Source: Ancylobacter amanitiformis (GTDB lineage: Bacteria > Pseudomonadota > Alphaproteobacteria > Rhizobiales > Xanthobacteraceae). From it: a DNA stretch of 64,000 nucleotides. How positions within the stretch are numbered: the stretch's first letter is position 1; each line of letters opens with the position of its first letter. The notes below the pieces were generated by a model that saw nothing but the letters and a program-made list of their open reading frames with translations, had not been told where the DNA came from and did not search any database. The stretch lies in NCBI RefSeq assembly GCF_030814815.1, contig NZ_JAUSVR010000009.1:62001-126000 (forward strand), written 5' to 3'. Shown here one piece after another: positions 46,571 to 55,925 of this stretch. Both the position numbers and the translations under genes were made by a program.

Positions 46571-46771
46571 AGGGTTTGGGTTGGCAACCTCGTGTCGGCA
46601 TTATGTACCACGGATACCGCCAATCGCCATGCGCTGCCGCCATTTTCCGTGGCGGCAGCAGGCCCGCCGCGGGTTTGACGCCTGCCGCGCGGACGCCTAG
46701 AAGCGCCGGGAACATGTGCCACACTCCGCCGGATCACCGCGCGGCCGACGGCTCCATCCCCGGATCGCTCC

Positions 46772-47884
46772 ATGTCCTTCAATACCTTCGGTCATCTGTT
46801 CCGCGTGACCACGTTCGGCGAGAGCCATGGTCCGGCGATCGGCGGCGTCGTCGACGGCTGCCCGCCCGGCATCCGCTTTCGGCTGGAAGAGGTCCAGGCC
46901 GCGCTCGACAAGCGGCGCCCGGGCCAATCGCGGTTCACCACCCAGCGTCGCGAGCCCGACGAGGTGAAGATCCTCTCCGGCGTGCTCGCGGAGGCGGACG
47001 GCATGCTGACCACGACCGGCACGCCCATCGCCCTGCTCATCGAGAATGTCGACCAGCGCTCCAAGGACTATGCGGCGATTTCCGAGAGCTACCGCCCCGG
47101 CCATGCCGACTATGCCTATGACGCGAAATACGGCCTGCGCGACCATCGCGGCGGCGGGCGCTCCTCGGCGCGCGAGACGGCGGTGCGCGTCGCCGCGGGC
47201 GCCATCGCCGCCAAGGTGCTGACCGGCGTCACCCTGACCGGCGCGCTGGTGCAGATGGGCGACATCGTCATCGACCGCGCCAACTGGGACAGCGCCGAGA
47301 TCGGCCGCAACCCGTTCTTCTGCCCGGATGCGGCGGCCGCGGCGCGCATGGAGGCCTATCTCGACGGCATCCGCAAGGCCGGCTCCTCGGTCGGCGCCGT
47401 CATCGAGGTAGTGGCCGAAGGCGTCCCGCCGGGCCTCGGCGCGCCGCTCTATGGCAAGCTCGACGCGGATCTGGCAAGCGCGCTGATGAGCATCAACGCG
47501 GTGAAGGGCGTCGAGATCGGCGAGGGCTTCGCCAGCGCCGCCCTTACCGGCGAGGCCAATGCCGACGAGATGCGCATGGGCAATGACGGCCGGCCGGTCT
47601 TCCTCGCCAACCATGCCGGCGGCATTCTCGGCGGCATCTCCACCGGCCAGCCGGTGGTGGTGCGCTTCGCGGTGAAGCCGACTTCCTCCATCCTCACCCC
47701 CCGCCACACCGTGACGCGCCATGGCGAGGATGCCGACATCGTCACCAAGGGCCGCCACGACCCGTGCGTGGGCATCCGGGCCGTGCCGGTGGGCGAGGCG
47801 ATGGTCGCCTGCGTGCTCGCCGACCATGTGCTGCGCCATCGCGGGCAGGTCGGCACGCCGCCCGTCTGGCCGTTTCCGCGCTGA
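46772..47884 (+). CDS. aroC: Chorismate synthase
   Basis: A 370-residue FMN-dependent lyase converting EPSP to chorismate, the last shikimate step. Signatures are complete: [18 protein letters not shown], the [27 protein letters not shown] region and [17 protein letters not shown]. Alone in its transcription unit here. Confidence 0.97.
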   Translation: MSFNTFGHLFRVTTFGESHGPAIGGVVDGCPPGIRFRLEEVQAALDKRRPGQSRFTTQRREPDEVKILSGVLAEADGMLTTTGTPIALLIENVDQRSKDYAAISESYRPGHADYAYDAKYGLRDHRGGGRSSARETAVRVAAGAIAAKVLTGVTLTGALVQMGDIVIDRANWDSAEIGRNPFFCPDAAAAARMEAYLDGIRKAGSSVGAVIEVVAEGVPPGLGAPLYGKLDADLASALMSINAVKGVEIGEGFASAALTGEANADEMRMGNDGRPVFLANHAGGILGGISTGQPVVVRFAVKPTSSILTPRHTVTRHGEDADIVTKGRHDPCVGIRAVPVGEAMVACVLADHVLRHRGQVGTPPVWPFPR

Positions 47885-48016
47885 CGACATTTCCGCGCTG
47901 AAGGCGTGCGCAGCGGCAAGATCGGCATGCGCCACCCCATATAGGGTGCGCGCAGGGGGAGACTGGCGGCTCGGCCCGAGCGGCCGCCCCTTAGCATTCG
48001 ACCATGAGGCTTTGCC

Positions 48017-48415
48017 ATGACCAGCCCGTATCATGCCGTTATCTGGATCGACCATCACGAGGCCCGGATCTTCCATTTCGACAGCACCAGCGCCGAGCGT
48101 GTGGTGATCCATCCCGAGCACCCGGTGAAGCACGTTCACCACAAGGCGAACGCCGTGGGCGATGGCCGCTCGGCGGAAGACCAGGCCTTCTTCCATCACG
48201 TCGCCACCGCCATTGCCGATGCGAAGGCTGTTCTCGTGACCGGCCCGGGGAACGAAAAGGACCTGTTCGTCAAGCATGTCGAGCATCACGACCCGAAGCT
48301 GAAGGCGCTGATCGCCGCCGTCAAAACGGTGGACCATCCCACCGACAACGAGTTGGTCGCGCTGGCGCGCGCCGCCTTCCATGCCGACCACCAGTCGCCG
48401 CAGCGCTCGGCCTGA
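48017..48415 (+). CDS. Release-factor-like (baeRF/translational machinery) protein
   Basis: A 132-residue His-rich protein: AVIWIDHHEARIFHFD at the start, KHVHHKANAVGDGR, and a GPGNEKDLFVKHVEHHDP segment. This pattern fits small bacterial proteins related to archaeo-eukaryotic release factor domain 2, often annotated translational machinery protein. They lack the catalytic GGQ domain, and a role in stress or ribosome handling is only inferred. It precedes the ribB gene by 130 bases on the same strand. Confidence 0.75.
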   Translation: MTSPYHAVIWIDHHEARIFHFDSTSAERVVIHPEHPVKHVHHKANAVGDGRSAEDQAFFHHVATAIADAKAVLVTGPGNEKDLFVKHVEHHDPKLKALIAAVKTVDHPTDNELVALARAAFHADHQSPQRSA

Positions 48416-48476
48416 CACGCCTCTGGCCCGCCGCCGGTGCAGCCCAGCGGCGGGCTCCCCTCGGGCGAAAACGCCA

Positions 48477-48521
48477 TTTCAGTATCGCTGAAAATACAAT
48501 AATCTTTTATTGCAGCTGAAA
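48477..48521. promoter_or_regulatory. Palindromic operator candidates upstream of HTH-ribB
   Basis: TTTCAG-TATCG-CTGAAA at 48477-48493 is a perfect interrupted palindrome. A second site, TTGCAGCTGAAAA (48510-48522), repeats the CTGAAAA half and overlaps the predicted -35 box. Spacing between the two CTGAAA half-sites is 28 bases, close to three helix turns. They are natural targets for the HTH encoded just downstream. Confidence 0.55.
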
Positions 48522-48538
48522 AGTGCCGATCCTATACT
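48510..48538 (+). promoter_or_regulatory. Predicted sigma-70-type promoter of HTH-ribB
   Basis: TTGCAG at 48510-48515, a 17-base spacer and TATACT at 48533-48538. Transcription would begin at about 48544-48546, on or next to the ATG at 48546, so the long form would be leaderless or nearly so. Confidence 0.5.
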
Positions 48539-48545
48539 CCTGCGC

Positions 48546-49850
48546 ATGAAACTTGCGGATTGGTTGACCCTTACCGGCACAACGCGCAGTGCCTTCGCGC
48601 GCGCCGCCGGCCTGTCGCCGGCCAGCATCACCGCATTGTGCAACGACCAGCAGGCCTGGGTCTCCCGGGAAGCGGGCGCGCGCATCGCCGCCGCGACAAG
48701 CGGGGCGGTGACGCCGAACGACTTTCTCGGAATTGATAGCGTCGAGGTGGCATTGATGAGCGACAATCTGCAAGCCCGCGTGGAAGCGGCGATCGAGGCC
48801 TTCGCGCGGGGCGAAATGCTGGTCGTCACCGATGACGACGACCGCGAGAACGAGGGCGATATCATCGTCGCCGCCCAGTTCGCCACGGCGGAGAAGCTCG
48901 CCTTCATCGTCCGCCACACATCCGGCATCGTCTGCACGCCGCTGCCGGCGGAATACGCCAAGCGGCTGCGCCTGAGCCCGATGGTGACGGACAATGACGC
49001 GCCGCATTCGACCGCCTTCACCATCTCGGTCGACTACAAGCATGGCACCACGACCGGCATTTCCGCCGAGGATCGCACCGCCACGGTGCGCGGCCTTGCC
49101 AACCCCAATGCCGGCGCGGTCGATTTCGTGCGCCCCGGCCACATCTTCCCGCTGATCGCGCGCGAAGGTGGCGTGCTGATGCGCTCGGGCCATACCGAGG
49201 CGGCGGTCGACCTGTGCCGGCTGGCGGATCTGGAGCCGGTCGGCGTCATCTGCGAACTGGTGAACGATGACGGCACGGTGATGCGCGGCCCGAAGGTCGC
49301 CGACTTCGCCGCCCAGCACAAGCTCACCCGCATTTCGGTGGCGGACCTCATCGCCTATCGCCAGTTGCGCGAGAAACTGGTGACGCGCACCGCCGAGTTC
49401 ACCGCCCCCACCGCGGTCGGCGACATGCACGCGATTTCCTATGTCACCCCGTTCGAGCCGGTGAACCATATCGCGCTGGTGCACGGCAAGATCGGCGACG
49501 GGCGCGACGTGCTGGTGCGCCTGCACCGCGCCGACCCGATCGGCGACGTGTTCACCGGCGGCAAGGCGATCCGCGCCTCGCTGGAGCGCATCAAGGCCGA
49601 GGGGCGCGGCGTGCTGGTCTATCTGCGCGACGGCACGACCGGCGTGCCGGTCAACACAATCGGCAGCGACGAGAAGCAGGAAAGCTCGCGGCTGCGCGAC
49701 GAGAACTGGCGGGAGATTGGCCTCGGCGCCCAGATTCTGCGCGATCTCGGCATTTCCTCGATTCGCCTCCTCGCCTCGCGCGCCCGCACCTATGTCGGCG
49801 TTGCCGGCTTTGGAATCGAGATCCTCGGCACCGAGACGCTGGACGTCTGA
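48546..49850 (+). CDS. ribB: 3,4-dihydroxy-2-butanone 4-phosphate synthase with N-terminal HTH and degenerate RibA-like domain (HTH-RibBX)
   Basis: A 434-residue open frame. Residues 1-65 read as a YdaS/Cro-like helix-turn-helix (SAFARAAGLSPASITALCND, ending SGAVTPNDFLG). From Met71 a complete RibB domain follows, with DDDDRENEGD, TGIVC-type HTSGIVCTPL and RSGHTEAAVDL. The C-terminal GTP-cyclohydrolase-II-like domain lacks the zinc cysteines (LHRADPIGDVFTGG in place of the CxS..GD..xS..CDC pattern), so it is a RibX-type inactive domain. RibB makes the four-carbon riboflavin precursor from ribulose 5-phosphate. Met71 (48756) has its own GAGGTGG site, so two products are possible. No FMN riboswitch is seen upstream. 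Confidence 0.9.
   Translation: MKLADWLTLTGTTRSAFARAAGLSPASITALCNDQQAWVSREAGARIAAATSGAVTPNDFLGIDSVEVALMSDNLQARVEAAIEAFARGEMLVVTDDDDRENEGDIIVAAQFATAEKLAFIVRHTSGIVCTPLPAEYAKRLRLSPMVTDNDAPHSTAFTISVDYKHGTTTGISAEDRTATVRGLANPNAGAVDFVRPGHIFPLIAREGGVLMRSGHTEAAVDLCRLADLEPVGVICELVNDDGTVMRGPKVADFAAQHKLTRISVADLIAYRQLREKLVTRTAEFTAPTAVGDMHAISYVTPFEPVNHIALVHGKIGDGRDVLVRLHRADPIGDVFTGGKAIRASLERIKAEGRGVLVYLRDGTTGVPVNTIGSDEKQESSRLRDENWREIGLGAQILRDLGISSIRLLASRARTYVGVAGFGIEILGTETLDV
48744..48758 (+). promoter_or_regulatory. Internal Shine-Dalgarno and start for RibB without HTH
   Basis: GAGGTGG followed after five bases by ATG at 48756 would start the protein at MSDNLQARVEAAI, the normal beginning of a RibB enzyme. 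It lies in frame inside the longer reading frame. Confidence 0.6.
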
Positions 49851-49999
49851 CGCCGTACCGGGGTAACGGGCGCTCACGCGAACGGCATCGCGCGGCGCCC
49901 GCTGCCCGCAATTTCAACTTCTGGCCACCGATAGGGCGTGTCACCATTCATGGGACGCGTCTTTGACACGTCGAGGTCCCGTCACCGACGGAGGTCGCG

Positions 50000-50848
50000 A
50001 TGTCGTGCATGCGTGTGTGCCGTGCCGTGCCTTCCGTTTGCGCCACCGCGGCGATGCGCGCCGCGCGCCTGCTGGCCCTGCTATGCTTCGTCGTGGCCAC
50101 CGTCTCCCCGGCGCGGGCCGACGAGCCGGTGGATGTCGAACTCGTGCTGGCGGTCGACGTCTCCTATTCGATGGACCTCGACGAACTGGCGCTGCAGCGC
50201 GAGGGTTATGTCGCCGCCGTCACCTCCCCCGAATTCCTCAACGCGCTCAAGCTCGGCCCCCATGGCCGCGTGGCCATCGCCTATGTGGAATGGGCCGGGA
50301 TCGAGGAGCAGAAGCTGGTGGTGGACTGGACCTTCATCGCCGGCCCGGCCGACGCGCAGCGTTTCGCCGCGGCGATCCACGATGCACCGCTGCGCCGCGT
50401 CTACCGCACCTCCATTTCCGGCGCGATCGAGTATGGCGCCGACCTGATCGAGCACAACGCGATCAAGGGGCTGCGCCGCGTGATCGACATTTCCGGTGAC
50501 GGCACCAACAACCAGGGCCCGCTGGTGGAAGCCGCCCGCGACGAGGTGGTGGCACGCGGCATCACCATTAACGGTCTGCCGCTGATGCTGAAGGAGCCCG
50601 CCGGCTCGATGCTCGATATCGGTCAGCTCGACATCTATTACGAGGACTGCGTGATCGGCGGCCCGGGCGCCTTTGTCATTCCCGTGCAGGGCAAGCATGA
50701 ATTCGCCGACGCCATCAAGACCAAGCTGGTGCTGGAGATTGCCGGCGTGGTGCCGCCGCAGCGCCACCTCGTGCACCGCGCCGCGGATGCGCCGCGCATT
50801 TCCTGCACCGTCGGCGAGCGCATGTGGATGGAGCGCTGGGGCAATTGA
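50000..50848 (+). CDS. Exported DUF1194 (von Willebrand A-like) protein
   Basis: A 282-residue secreted protein with a signal peptide (ARLLALLCFVVATVSPARA) and a VWA-like fold containing a MIDAS-type metal site, VLAVDVSYSMD, plus RRVIDISGDGTNNQGP. DUF1194 proteins are common in Alphaproteobacteria and probably bind a partner through the metal site; no function is established. The ATG at 50000 is chosen; a second ATG at 50054 gives a shorter signal peptide. Confidence 0.88.
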   Translation: MSCMRVCRAVPSVCATAAMRAARLLALLCFVVATVSPARADEPVDVELVLAVDVSYSMDLDELALQREGYVAAVTSPEFLNALKLGPHGRVAIAYVEWAGIEEQKLVVDWTFIAGPADAQRFAAAIHDAPLRRVYRTSISGAIEYGADLIEHNAIKGLRRVIDISGDGTNNQGPLVEAARDEVVARGITINGLPLMLKEPAGSMLDIGQLDIYYEDCVIGGPGAFVIPVQGKHEFADAIKTKLVLEIAGVVPPQRHLVHRAADAPRISCTVGERMWMERWGN

Positions 50849-50872
50849 CCACGCCCCAAACCGACCCTTCCC

Positions 50873-52123
50873 TCACCGCCGGAAGACGCCGACCAGTTCC
50901 ACATGGGCTGAATAGAGGAACTGGTCGACCGGTGTGACGCGCTCCAGCCGATAACCGCCCTGGCAGAGGATCGCCGCATCGCGTGCGAAAGTCACGGGAT
51001 CGCAGGACACGCCGACCACAAGCGGCACCTTGCTGGCCGCCAGTTGCTGCGCCTGCGCCTCCGCGCCCTGCCGTGGCGGATCGAACACCACGGCATCGAA
51101 CGCCTTCAGTTCCAGCGGCAGCAGCGGCCGGCGGAACAGGTCGCGCATCTCGGCCGTCACCGGCTTGAGCCCGGCGATGCCGCGCGTGGCCTTGAGCAGC
51201 GCCTCAACCGCCGGAGCCGACGATTCAAAGGCCGCCACGCGCGCGCGCTCGGCGAGCCGCAGCGCGAAGGTGCCCACACCCGAAAACAGATCGGCGATGC
51301 GCGTCGCCCCCGCGCTGGCCTCGTCGACCAGCCGCGCCAGCGTCTCCTCGCCCAGTTCCGTCGCCTGCAGGAAGGAACCCGGCGGCAGCGGGACACGGGC
51401 GCGGCCCATCGTCACCACCGGCGGCTCGCGCTGCAGCACCAGTTCGCCATGGCGGGTGAGGCGGGCGAGGCGATGGCGTCCGGCAATCTCCGCCAGCGTC
51501 GCGACCATCCGGGGCTGAAGCGGCCCCGAGCCGCGCACATCCATGTCGAGCCCGGTCGACGTCGCCGTCACCTGCAGGTCGAGCGGCTTCATCAGCGGCA
51601 CCAGCGCCTGCGCCACCGCCCAGGCGGCGGCCAGCGCGCCGTCGAGTTCGGGCGCGAGGATGGGGCAGGTGTCGATGGCGACGATCGCATGGCTGCGCCG
51701 GCCGGCGAACCCCACCGTCAGCACATCCTCGCCCCGGCGCGGATTGCCCCCGGTCGAGCGGGCATGGAACACCGCGCGGCGCCGGCCCTTGCCGTGAGCG
51801 GGCACCAGCGGCGCAACCGGCGCGTGCAGCCCGGCGCGGGCCAGCGCATCCACCACCATCTCCCGCTTCCACGCCTCATAGGGCGCGGCCCGCCAGTGCT
51901 GCAGCGAGCAGCCGCCGCAGGCGCCGACATGGCGGCAGATCGGCGCGATGCGGTCAACGCTCGGCGTCGCCACCTCGATCAGCCGGGCGCGGTCATGCGC
52001 GCGCTCCACCTCCACCGTCTCGCCCGGCAAGGTGAGGGGCACATAGACCGCACCGTCGGGTGTCTGGGCGACACCGTCGCCGCGATGGCCGATATGGTCG
52101 ATCTGGAGCCGTACGGCACTCAT
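50873..52123 (-). CDS. rlmD: 23S rRNA (uracil-5-)-methyltransferase RlmD/RumA type
   Basis: A 416-residue SAM-dependent methyltransferase. A 4Fe-4S site uses Cys63, Cys69 and Cys72 in [10 protein letters not shown] plus the Cys of DTCPILAP. The SAM domain has [11 protein letters not shown], and the catalytic cysteine lies in [12 protein letters not shown] after FDPPRQGAE. It methylates a 23S rRNA uracil. The N-terminal TRAM-like region is present. ATG at 52123 with AGGAG upstream. Confidence 0.92.
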   Translation of the reverse strand: MSAVRLQIDHIGHRGDGVAQTPDGAVYVPLTLPGETVEVERAHDRARLIEVATPSVDRIAPICRHVGACGGCSLQHWRAAPYEAWKREMVVDALARAGLHAPVAPLVPAHGKGRRRAVFHARSTGGNPRRGEDVLTVGFAGRRSHAIVAIDTCPILAPELDGALAAAWAVAQALVPLMKPLDLQVTATSTGLDMDVRGSGPLQPRMVATLAEIAGRHRLARLTRHGELVLQREPPVVTMGRARVPLPPGSFLQATELGEETLARLVDEASAGATRIADLFSGVGTFALRLAERARVAAFESSAPAVEALLKATRGIAGLKPVTAEMRDLFRRPLLPLELKAFDAVVFDPPRQGAEAQAQQLAASKVPLVVGVSCDPVTFARDAAILCQGGYRLERVTPVDQFLYSAHVELVGVFRR

Positions 52124-52335
52124 CGCGGGAGGGCTCCTGATATGAACCATGCGATATTATGTATTGACGAAATGATCATTGATTTCAAACCATCACCTTC
52201 TGCACAACAACATGGCACCGGCATATAATGTCTGTATTCTAACCGAGGCTGATTCCCATTTTTCAAAAGGACAGCCCACTTTACTTAGCAAGCGCACATA
52301 ATAATAAGCCTCGAAGCGCACGCAAAGGGGGAAAT

Positions 52336-52875
52336 ATGTCGATAATCTCCGCACTTGCAATCACGATCGGGGTATTGGGGGGCGTCGCCACCTGGCTTTT
52401 CCTCGGACCACTCGCCGGCGGCCTGCAGATATGGGCCGCCTTCATCGCCTGGGCCTGCTTCTTCCACTGCGGAGGCAAGGAGGCCGGACTGAAGGCCACC
52501 ATCCTCGCCAACATCGCCGGTGCCGTCATGGCGTGGCTCACACTGCTCGCCGTCACCCGTGGCGGGATGGGTGAGAGCCTCGGCCTGCCGGTATGGGCGG
52601 GCATCTGCGTCGGCGTCGGCGTGCTGGTGATGATCCTGCTCGCCAACCTGCCGGCCTTCGCCGCGATTCCGGCCCTGGTCTACGGCTTCGCCGCCACCGC
52701 CGGCTTCGCGCTGCTGGTGACGGACGGGCTGGCCAACCTGACGGCGGCGAGCCTCGCCAACCCGCTGCCGACCATCATCGTCTCGATGATCGTCGGCGCC
52801 ATCTTCGGCTATGTCTCGGAAAAGGTCGCCGGGGCGCTCGTCGCCAGCAGCGGCCCGGCGCGCCGCGCCGCCTGA
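52336..52875 (+). CDS. DUF1097 family membrane protein
   Basis: A 179-residue protein with five or six helices and the DUF1097 features WAAFIAWACFFHCGG and AGICVGVGVLVMILLAN. E. coli relatives (YcdZ type) are inner-membrane proteins without assigned function; a transport role is possible. An AAAGGGGGA site precedes the ATG. The 212-base upstream spacer (52124-52335) is AT-rich and probably contains its promoter; its composition hints at acquisition with the gene. Confidence 0.85.
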   Translation: MSIISALAITIGVLGGVATWLFLGPLAGGLQIWAAFIAWACFFHCGGKEAGLKATILANIAGAVMAWLTLLAVTRGGMGESLGLPVWAGICVGVGVLVMILLANLPAFAAIPALVYGFAATAGFALLVTDGLANLTAASLANPLPTIIVSMIVGAIFGYVSEKVAGALVASSGPARRAA

Positions 52876-52908
52876 CGGGAAGCGGGACAACATCGGCGCG
52901 GACGGCTC

Positions 52909-53673
52909 CTATTCCGCCCGCGCCGCCACCAGCAGGAACTCCTCATTGCCGTCGCCGCCCAGAATGGGCGACGCGAGGCGATGCGTCACCCGCCAGCCGA
53001 GCGCCGCGATCCGCGCCGCGATCCTGTCCGCCGCGGCGGCCCGCGCCGGCGCATCCTTGACGATGCCGCCCTTGGCGAGCTTGTCGCGCCCGACCTCGAA
53101 TTGCGGCTTCACCAGCGCCACCAGATGCGCCCTCGCCCCGGCATGCGCCAGCGCCGCGGGCAAAACCGGCTCCAGCGAGATGAAGCTGACATCGATGGTG
53201 ATGATGTCGACCGGCGGCAGCGCGCCGGGAGCCAGGTCGCGAATGTCGGTCGCCTCGCGCGAGACCACGCGCGGATCGGCGCGCAGCCGGGCATGCAGCT
53301 GGTCGCGCCCGACATCGATGGCGTGAACGCGCCGTGCGCCGCGCGCCAGCAGCACCTCGCTGAACCCGCCGGTGGACGCACCGACATCGAGCGCCTCGGC
53401 GCCGGACACGTCCAGCGCGGCCGCATCGAGCGCGGCTTCCAGCTTGAGGCCAGCCCGCGACACCCATTCATAGGCCTCGCGCGCCTCGATCTCGGCATTG
53501 AGGGTGATGGTTTCGGACGGCCTGGCCACCACCCGTCCGCCAACGCTCACCAGCCCCGCCTGGATGGCCGCCTGCGCGCGGGCACGGCTGTCGAACAGGC
53601 CGCGCTCCACCAGCACGCGATCGGCCCGCGCACGCCGCACACCGGCCGCGGCGTGCTCGTCATCCCCGTTCAT
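52909..53673 (-). CDS. tlyA: TlyA family rRNA 2'-O-methyltransferase/hemolysin
   Basis: A 254-residue protein. An N-terminal S4 RNA-binding domain (RADRVLVERGLFDSRARAQA) is followed by an FtsJ-like methyltransferase with ALDVGASTGGFSEVLL and DVSFISLEPVLPA. TlyA methylates rRNA 2'-hydroxyls; the hemolysin name is historical. It follows dxs on the same strand by 87 bases, the common alphaproteobacterial order. ATG at 53673 preferred over an upstream frame. Confidence 0.93.
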   Translation of the reverse strand: MNGDDEHAAAGVRRARADRVLVERGLFDSRARAQAAIQAGLVSVGGRVVARPSETITLNAEIEAREAYEWVSRAGLKLEAALDAAALDVSGAEALDVGASTGGFSEVLLARGARRVHAIDVGRDQLHARLRADPRVVSREATDIRDLAPGALPPVDIITIDVSFISLEPVLPAALAHAGARAHLVALVKPQFEVGRDKLAKGGIVKDAPARAAAADRIAARIAALGWRVTHRLASPILGGDGNEEFLLVAARAE

Positions 53674-53760
53674 GGCAGCCACCCGGCAAGACGCCGCAGC
53701 GGCGCGGCACATGCCGGCCCACCGCGAACGGGGCCCGCATCCACACGGATCGAAAAAGCG

Positions 53761-55701
53761 CTAGCCGCGCAACAGGGCGCGCGCATCGTCTTCCGCCCGC
53801 CCGAGCGCGGCGAACACGCCCCGCACGATGCCATCCGTGTCCAGCCCCGCCTCGCCAAGCTGCACGGCGGGGGCGTCATGGTCGATGAAACGGTCCGGCA
53901 GCGCGAGGCTGCGCACCTTCAAACCGCGGTCGAGCGCGCCGGCTTCCGCCAGCAGGGTCAGCACATGGCTGCCGAAGCCGCCTGTGGCGCCCTCCTCGAC
54001 AATGACCAATACCTCGTGCTCGCGGGCGAGGCGCAGAACCAGATCGCGGTCGATCGGCTTGGCGAAGCGCGCATCCGCCACCGTGGTGGACAGGCCGAAG
54101 CCGGCCAGTTGGTCCGCCGCCGCGAGAGCGGGCGCGAGCCGCGTGCCGAAGGACAGCAGGGCGATCTTGGAGCCTTCGCGCACCACCCGCCCACGTCCGA
54201 TTTCCAGCGGGATGCCGCGAACCGGGCGTTCCACGCCGACGCCCTCCCCGCGCGGATAGCGGAAGGCGATCGGCCCTTCGTCATAGGCGGCGGCGGTCGC
54301 CACCATGTGCACCAGTTCAGCCTCGTCGGCGGGCGCCATCACCACCATACCCGGCAGGCAGGCCAGCATGGGCACATCGAAGGCGCCGACATGCGTCGCC
54401 CCATCCGCGCCGACCAGCCCGGCGCGATCAATGGCGAAGCGCACCGGCAGCTTCTGGATCGCGACATCATGCACGATCTGATCATAGGCGCGCTGCAGGA
54501 AGGTGGAATAGAGCGCGCAGAACGGCTTGTAGCCCTCGGTCGCCAGCCCGGCCGCGAAGGTCACCGCATGCTGCTCGGCAATCCCGACATCGAAGCTGCG
54601 CGCGGGGAATTCGCGGCCGAACAGGTCGAGCCCCGTACCGGCCGGCATGGCGGCGTTGATGGCGACGATCCGGTCGTCGCGGCGGGCCTCGTCGATCAGG
54701 CTGTCGGCGAAAACGCGCGTATAGGAAGGGGCATTGGAGACCGCCTTGGTCTGCGCGCCGGTGGCGACATCGAAGCGCTGCACGCCGTGATACTTGTCGG
54801 CCGAGGCTTCGGCCGGCGCGTAGCCCTTGCCCTTCTGGGTGACGACATGGACCAGGATCGGCCCGGTGTCGGTGTCGCGCACATTGCGCAGCACCGGCAG
54901 CAGATGGTCGAGATTGTGACCGTCGATCGGGCCGACATAGTAGAAGCCCAGTTCCTCGAACAGCGTGCCGCCGGTCCAGAAGCCGCGCGCGAATTCCTCC
55001 GCCCGCGCCGCCTGGCGGCCGAAGAATTTCGGCAGGCTGCCGGCCAGCTGCTTGGCGGTCTCGCGCAGGGAGCGGTAGGTCCGCCCCGAGATCAGCCGCG
55101 CCAGATAGGCCGACATGGCACCCACCGGCGGGGCGATCGACATGTCATTGTCGTTGAGGATGACGATGAGGCGGGAATCCATCGCCCCCGCATTGTTCAT
55201 CGCCTCATAGGCCATGCCGGCCGACATCGCCCCGTCGCCGATCACGCATATGACATTGCGGCGGGCGATCGTCGGGTCCTTCGCCGCCTCGAAATCGCGC
55301 GCCACGGCCATGCCGAGGCCGGCGGAGATCGAGGTCGAGGAATGGCCGGCGCCGAACGGGTCGTAGACGCTTTCGGTGCGGTTGGTGAAGCCGGACAGCC
55401 CGCCCCCCTGGCGCAGCGTGCGGATGCGCTCGCGGCGGCCGGTCAGGATCTTGTGAGGGTAGCATTGATGGCCGACGTCCCAGATCAGCCTGTCATCGGG
55501 CGTATTGAAAACATGGTGCAGGGCGACGGTCAGTTCGACCACGCCGAGGCCCGCGCCCAGATGCCCGCCGGTGACGGAGACGGCATCGATGGTTTCCTCG
55601 CGCAGCTCCGCCGCAAGCTGCGGAAGCTGGTCCTCCGGCAGCAGCCGCAGATCGGCGGGCTGTCGAATCCTGTCCAGAAGCGGCGTGGAGGGGCGGGTCA
55701 A
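53761..55701 (-). CDS. dxs: 1-deoxy-D-xylulose-5-phosphate synthase
   Basis: A 646-residue thiamine-diphosphate enzyme and first step of the MEP isoprenoid route. [19 protein letters not shown], the ThDP motif [18 protein letters not shown] with NDNDMSI, and the catalytic [13 protein letters not shown] region are clear. The start is a TTG at 55701, supported by GGAGAAG a few bases upstream and by family N-termini; no ATG fits. In many relatives ispA and xseB directly precede dxs; here four unrelated genes intervene and ispA is absent. Confidence 0.95.
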   Translation of the reverse strand: MTRPSTPLLDRIRQPADLRLLPEDQLPQLAAELREETIDAVSVTGGHLGAGLGVVELTVALHHVFNTPDDRLIWDVGHQCYPHKILTGRRERIRTLRQGGGLSGFTNRTESVYDPFGAGHSSTSISAGLGMAVARDFEAAKDPTIARRNVICVIGDGAMSAGMAYEAMNNAGAMDSRLIVILNDNDMSIAPPVGAMSAYLARLISGRTYRSLRETAKQLAGSLPKFFGRQAARAEEFARGFWTGGTLFEELGFYYVGPIDGHNLDHLLPVLRNVRDTDTGPILVHVVTQKGKGYAPAEASADKYHGVQRFDVATGAQTKAVSNAPSYTRVFADSLIDEARRDDRIVAINAAMPAGTGLDLFGREFPARSFDVGIAEQHAVTFAAGLATEGYKPFCALYSTFLQRAYDQIVHDVAIQKLPVRFAIDRAGLVGADGATHVGAFDVPMLACLPGMVVMAPADEAELVHMVATAAAYDEGPIAFRYPRGEGVGVERPVRGIPLEIGRGRVVREGSKIALLSFGTRLAPALAAADQLAGFGLSTTVADARFAKPIDRDLVLRLAREHEVLVIVEEGATGGFGSHVLTLLAEAGALDRGLKVRSLALPDRFIDHDAPAVQLGEAGLDTDGIVRGVFAALGRAEDDARALLRG

Positions 55702-55925
55702 GGACTTCTCCGGTTACGCGGCCGCCGAGGCAATGGCCGTGCCGCCAGCGGAACACAACGGCATACACAATGGCATCGGGACGCGCAACGCGGGCTCGCC
55801 GCGCGCCCGCGCCCGCCGCGCGCGCGCGCTAGAAGGAATTCAGCAACACTCCACGAAGACTTCAATGCGCACGAAGACAAAGGTTGGATCGCGCGGCGGC
55901 GTTCCGCTAGAACCACGGCGTATCC

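Noticed and set aside
48416-48545. FMN riboswitch upstream of ribB
   Set aside because: None of the conserved RFN-element segments is present; the region is short and AT-rich with palindromes instead.
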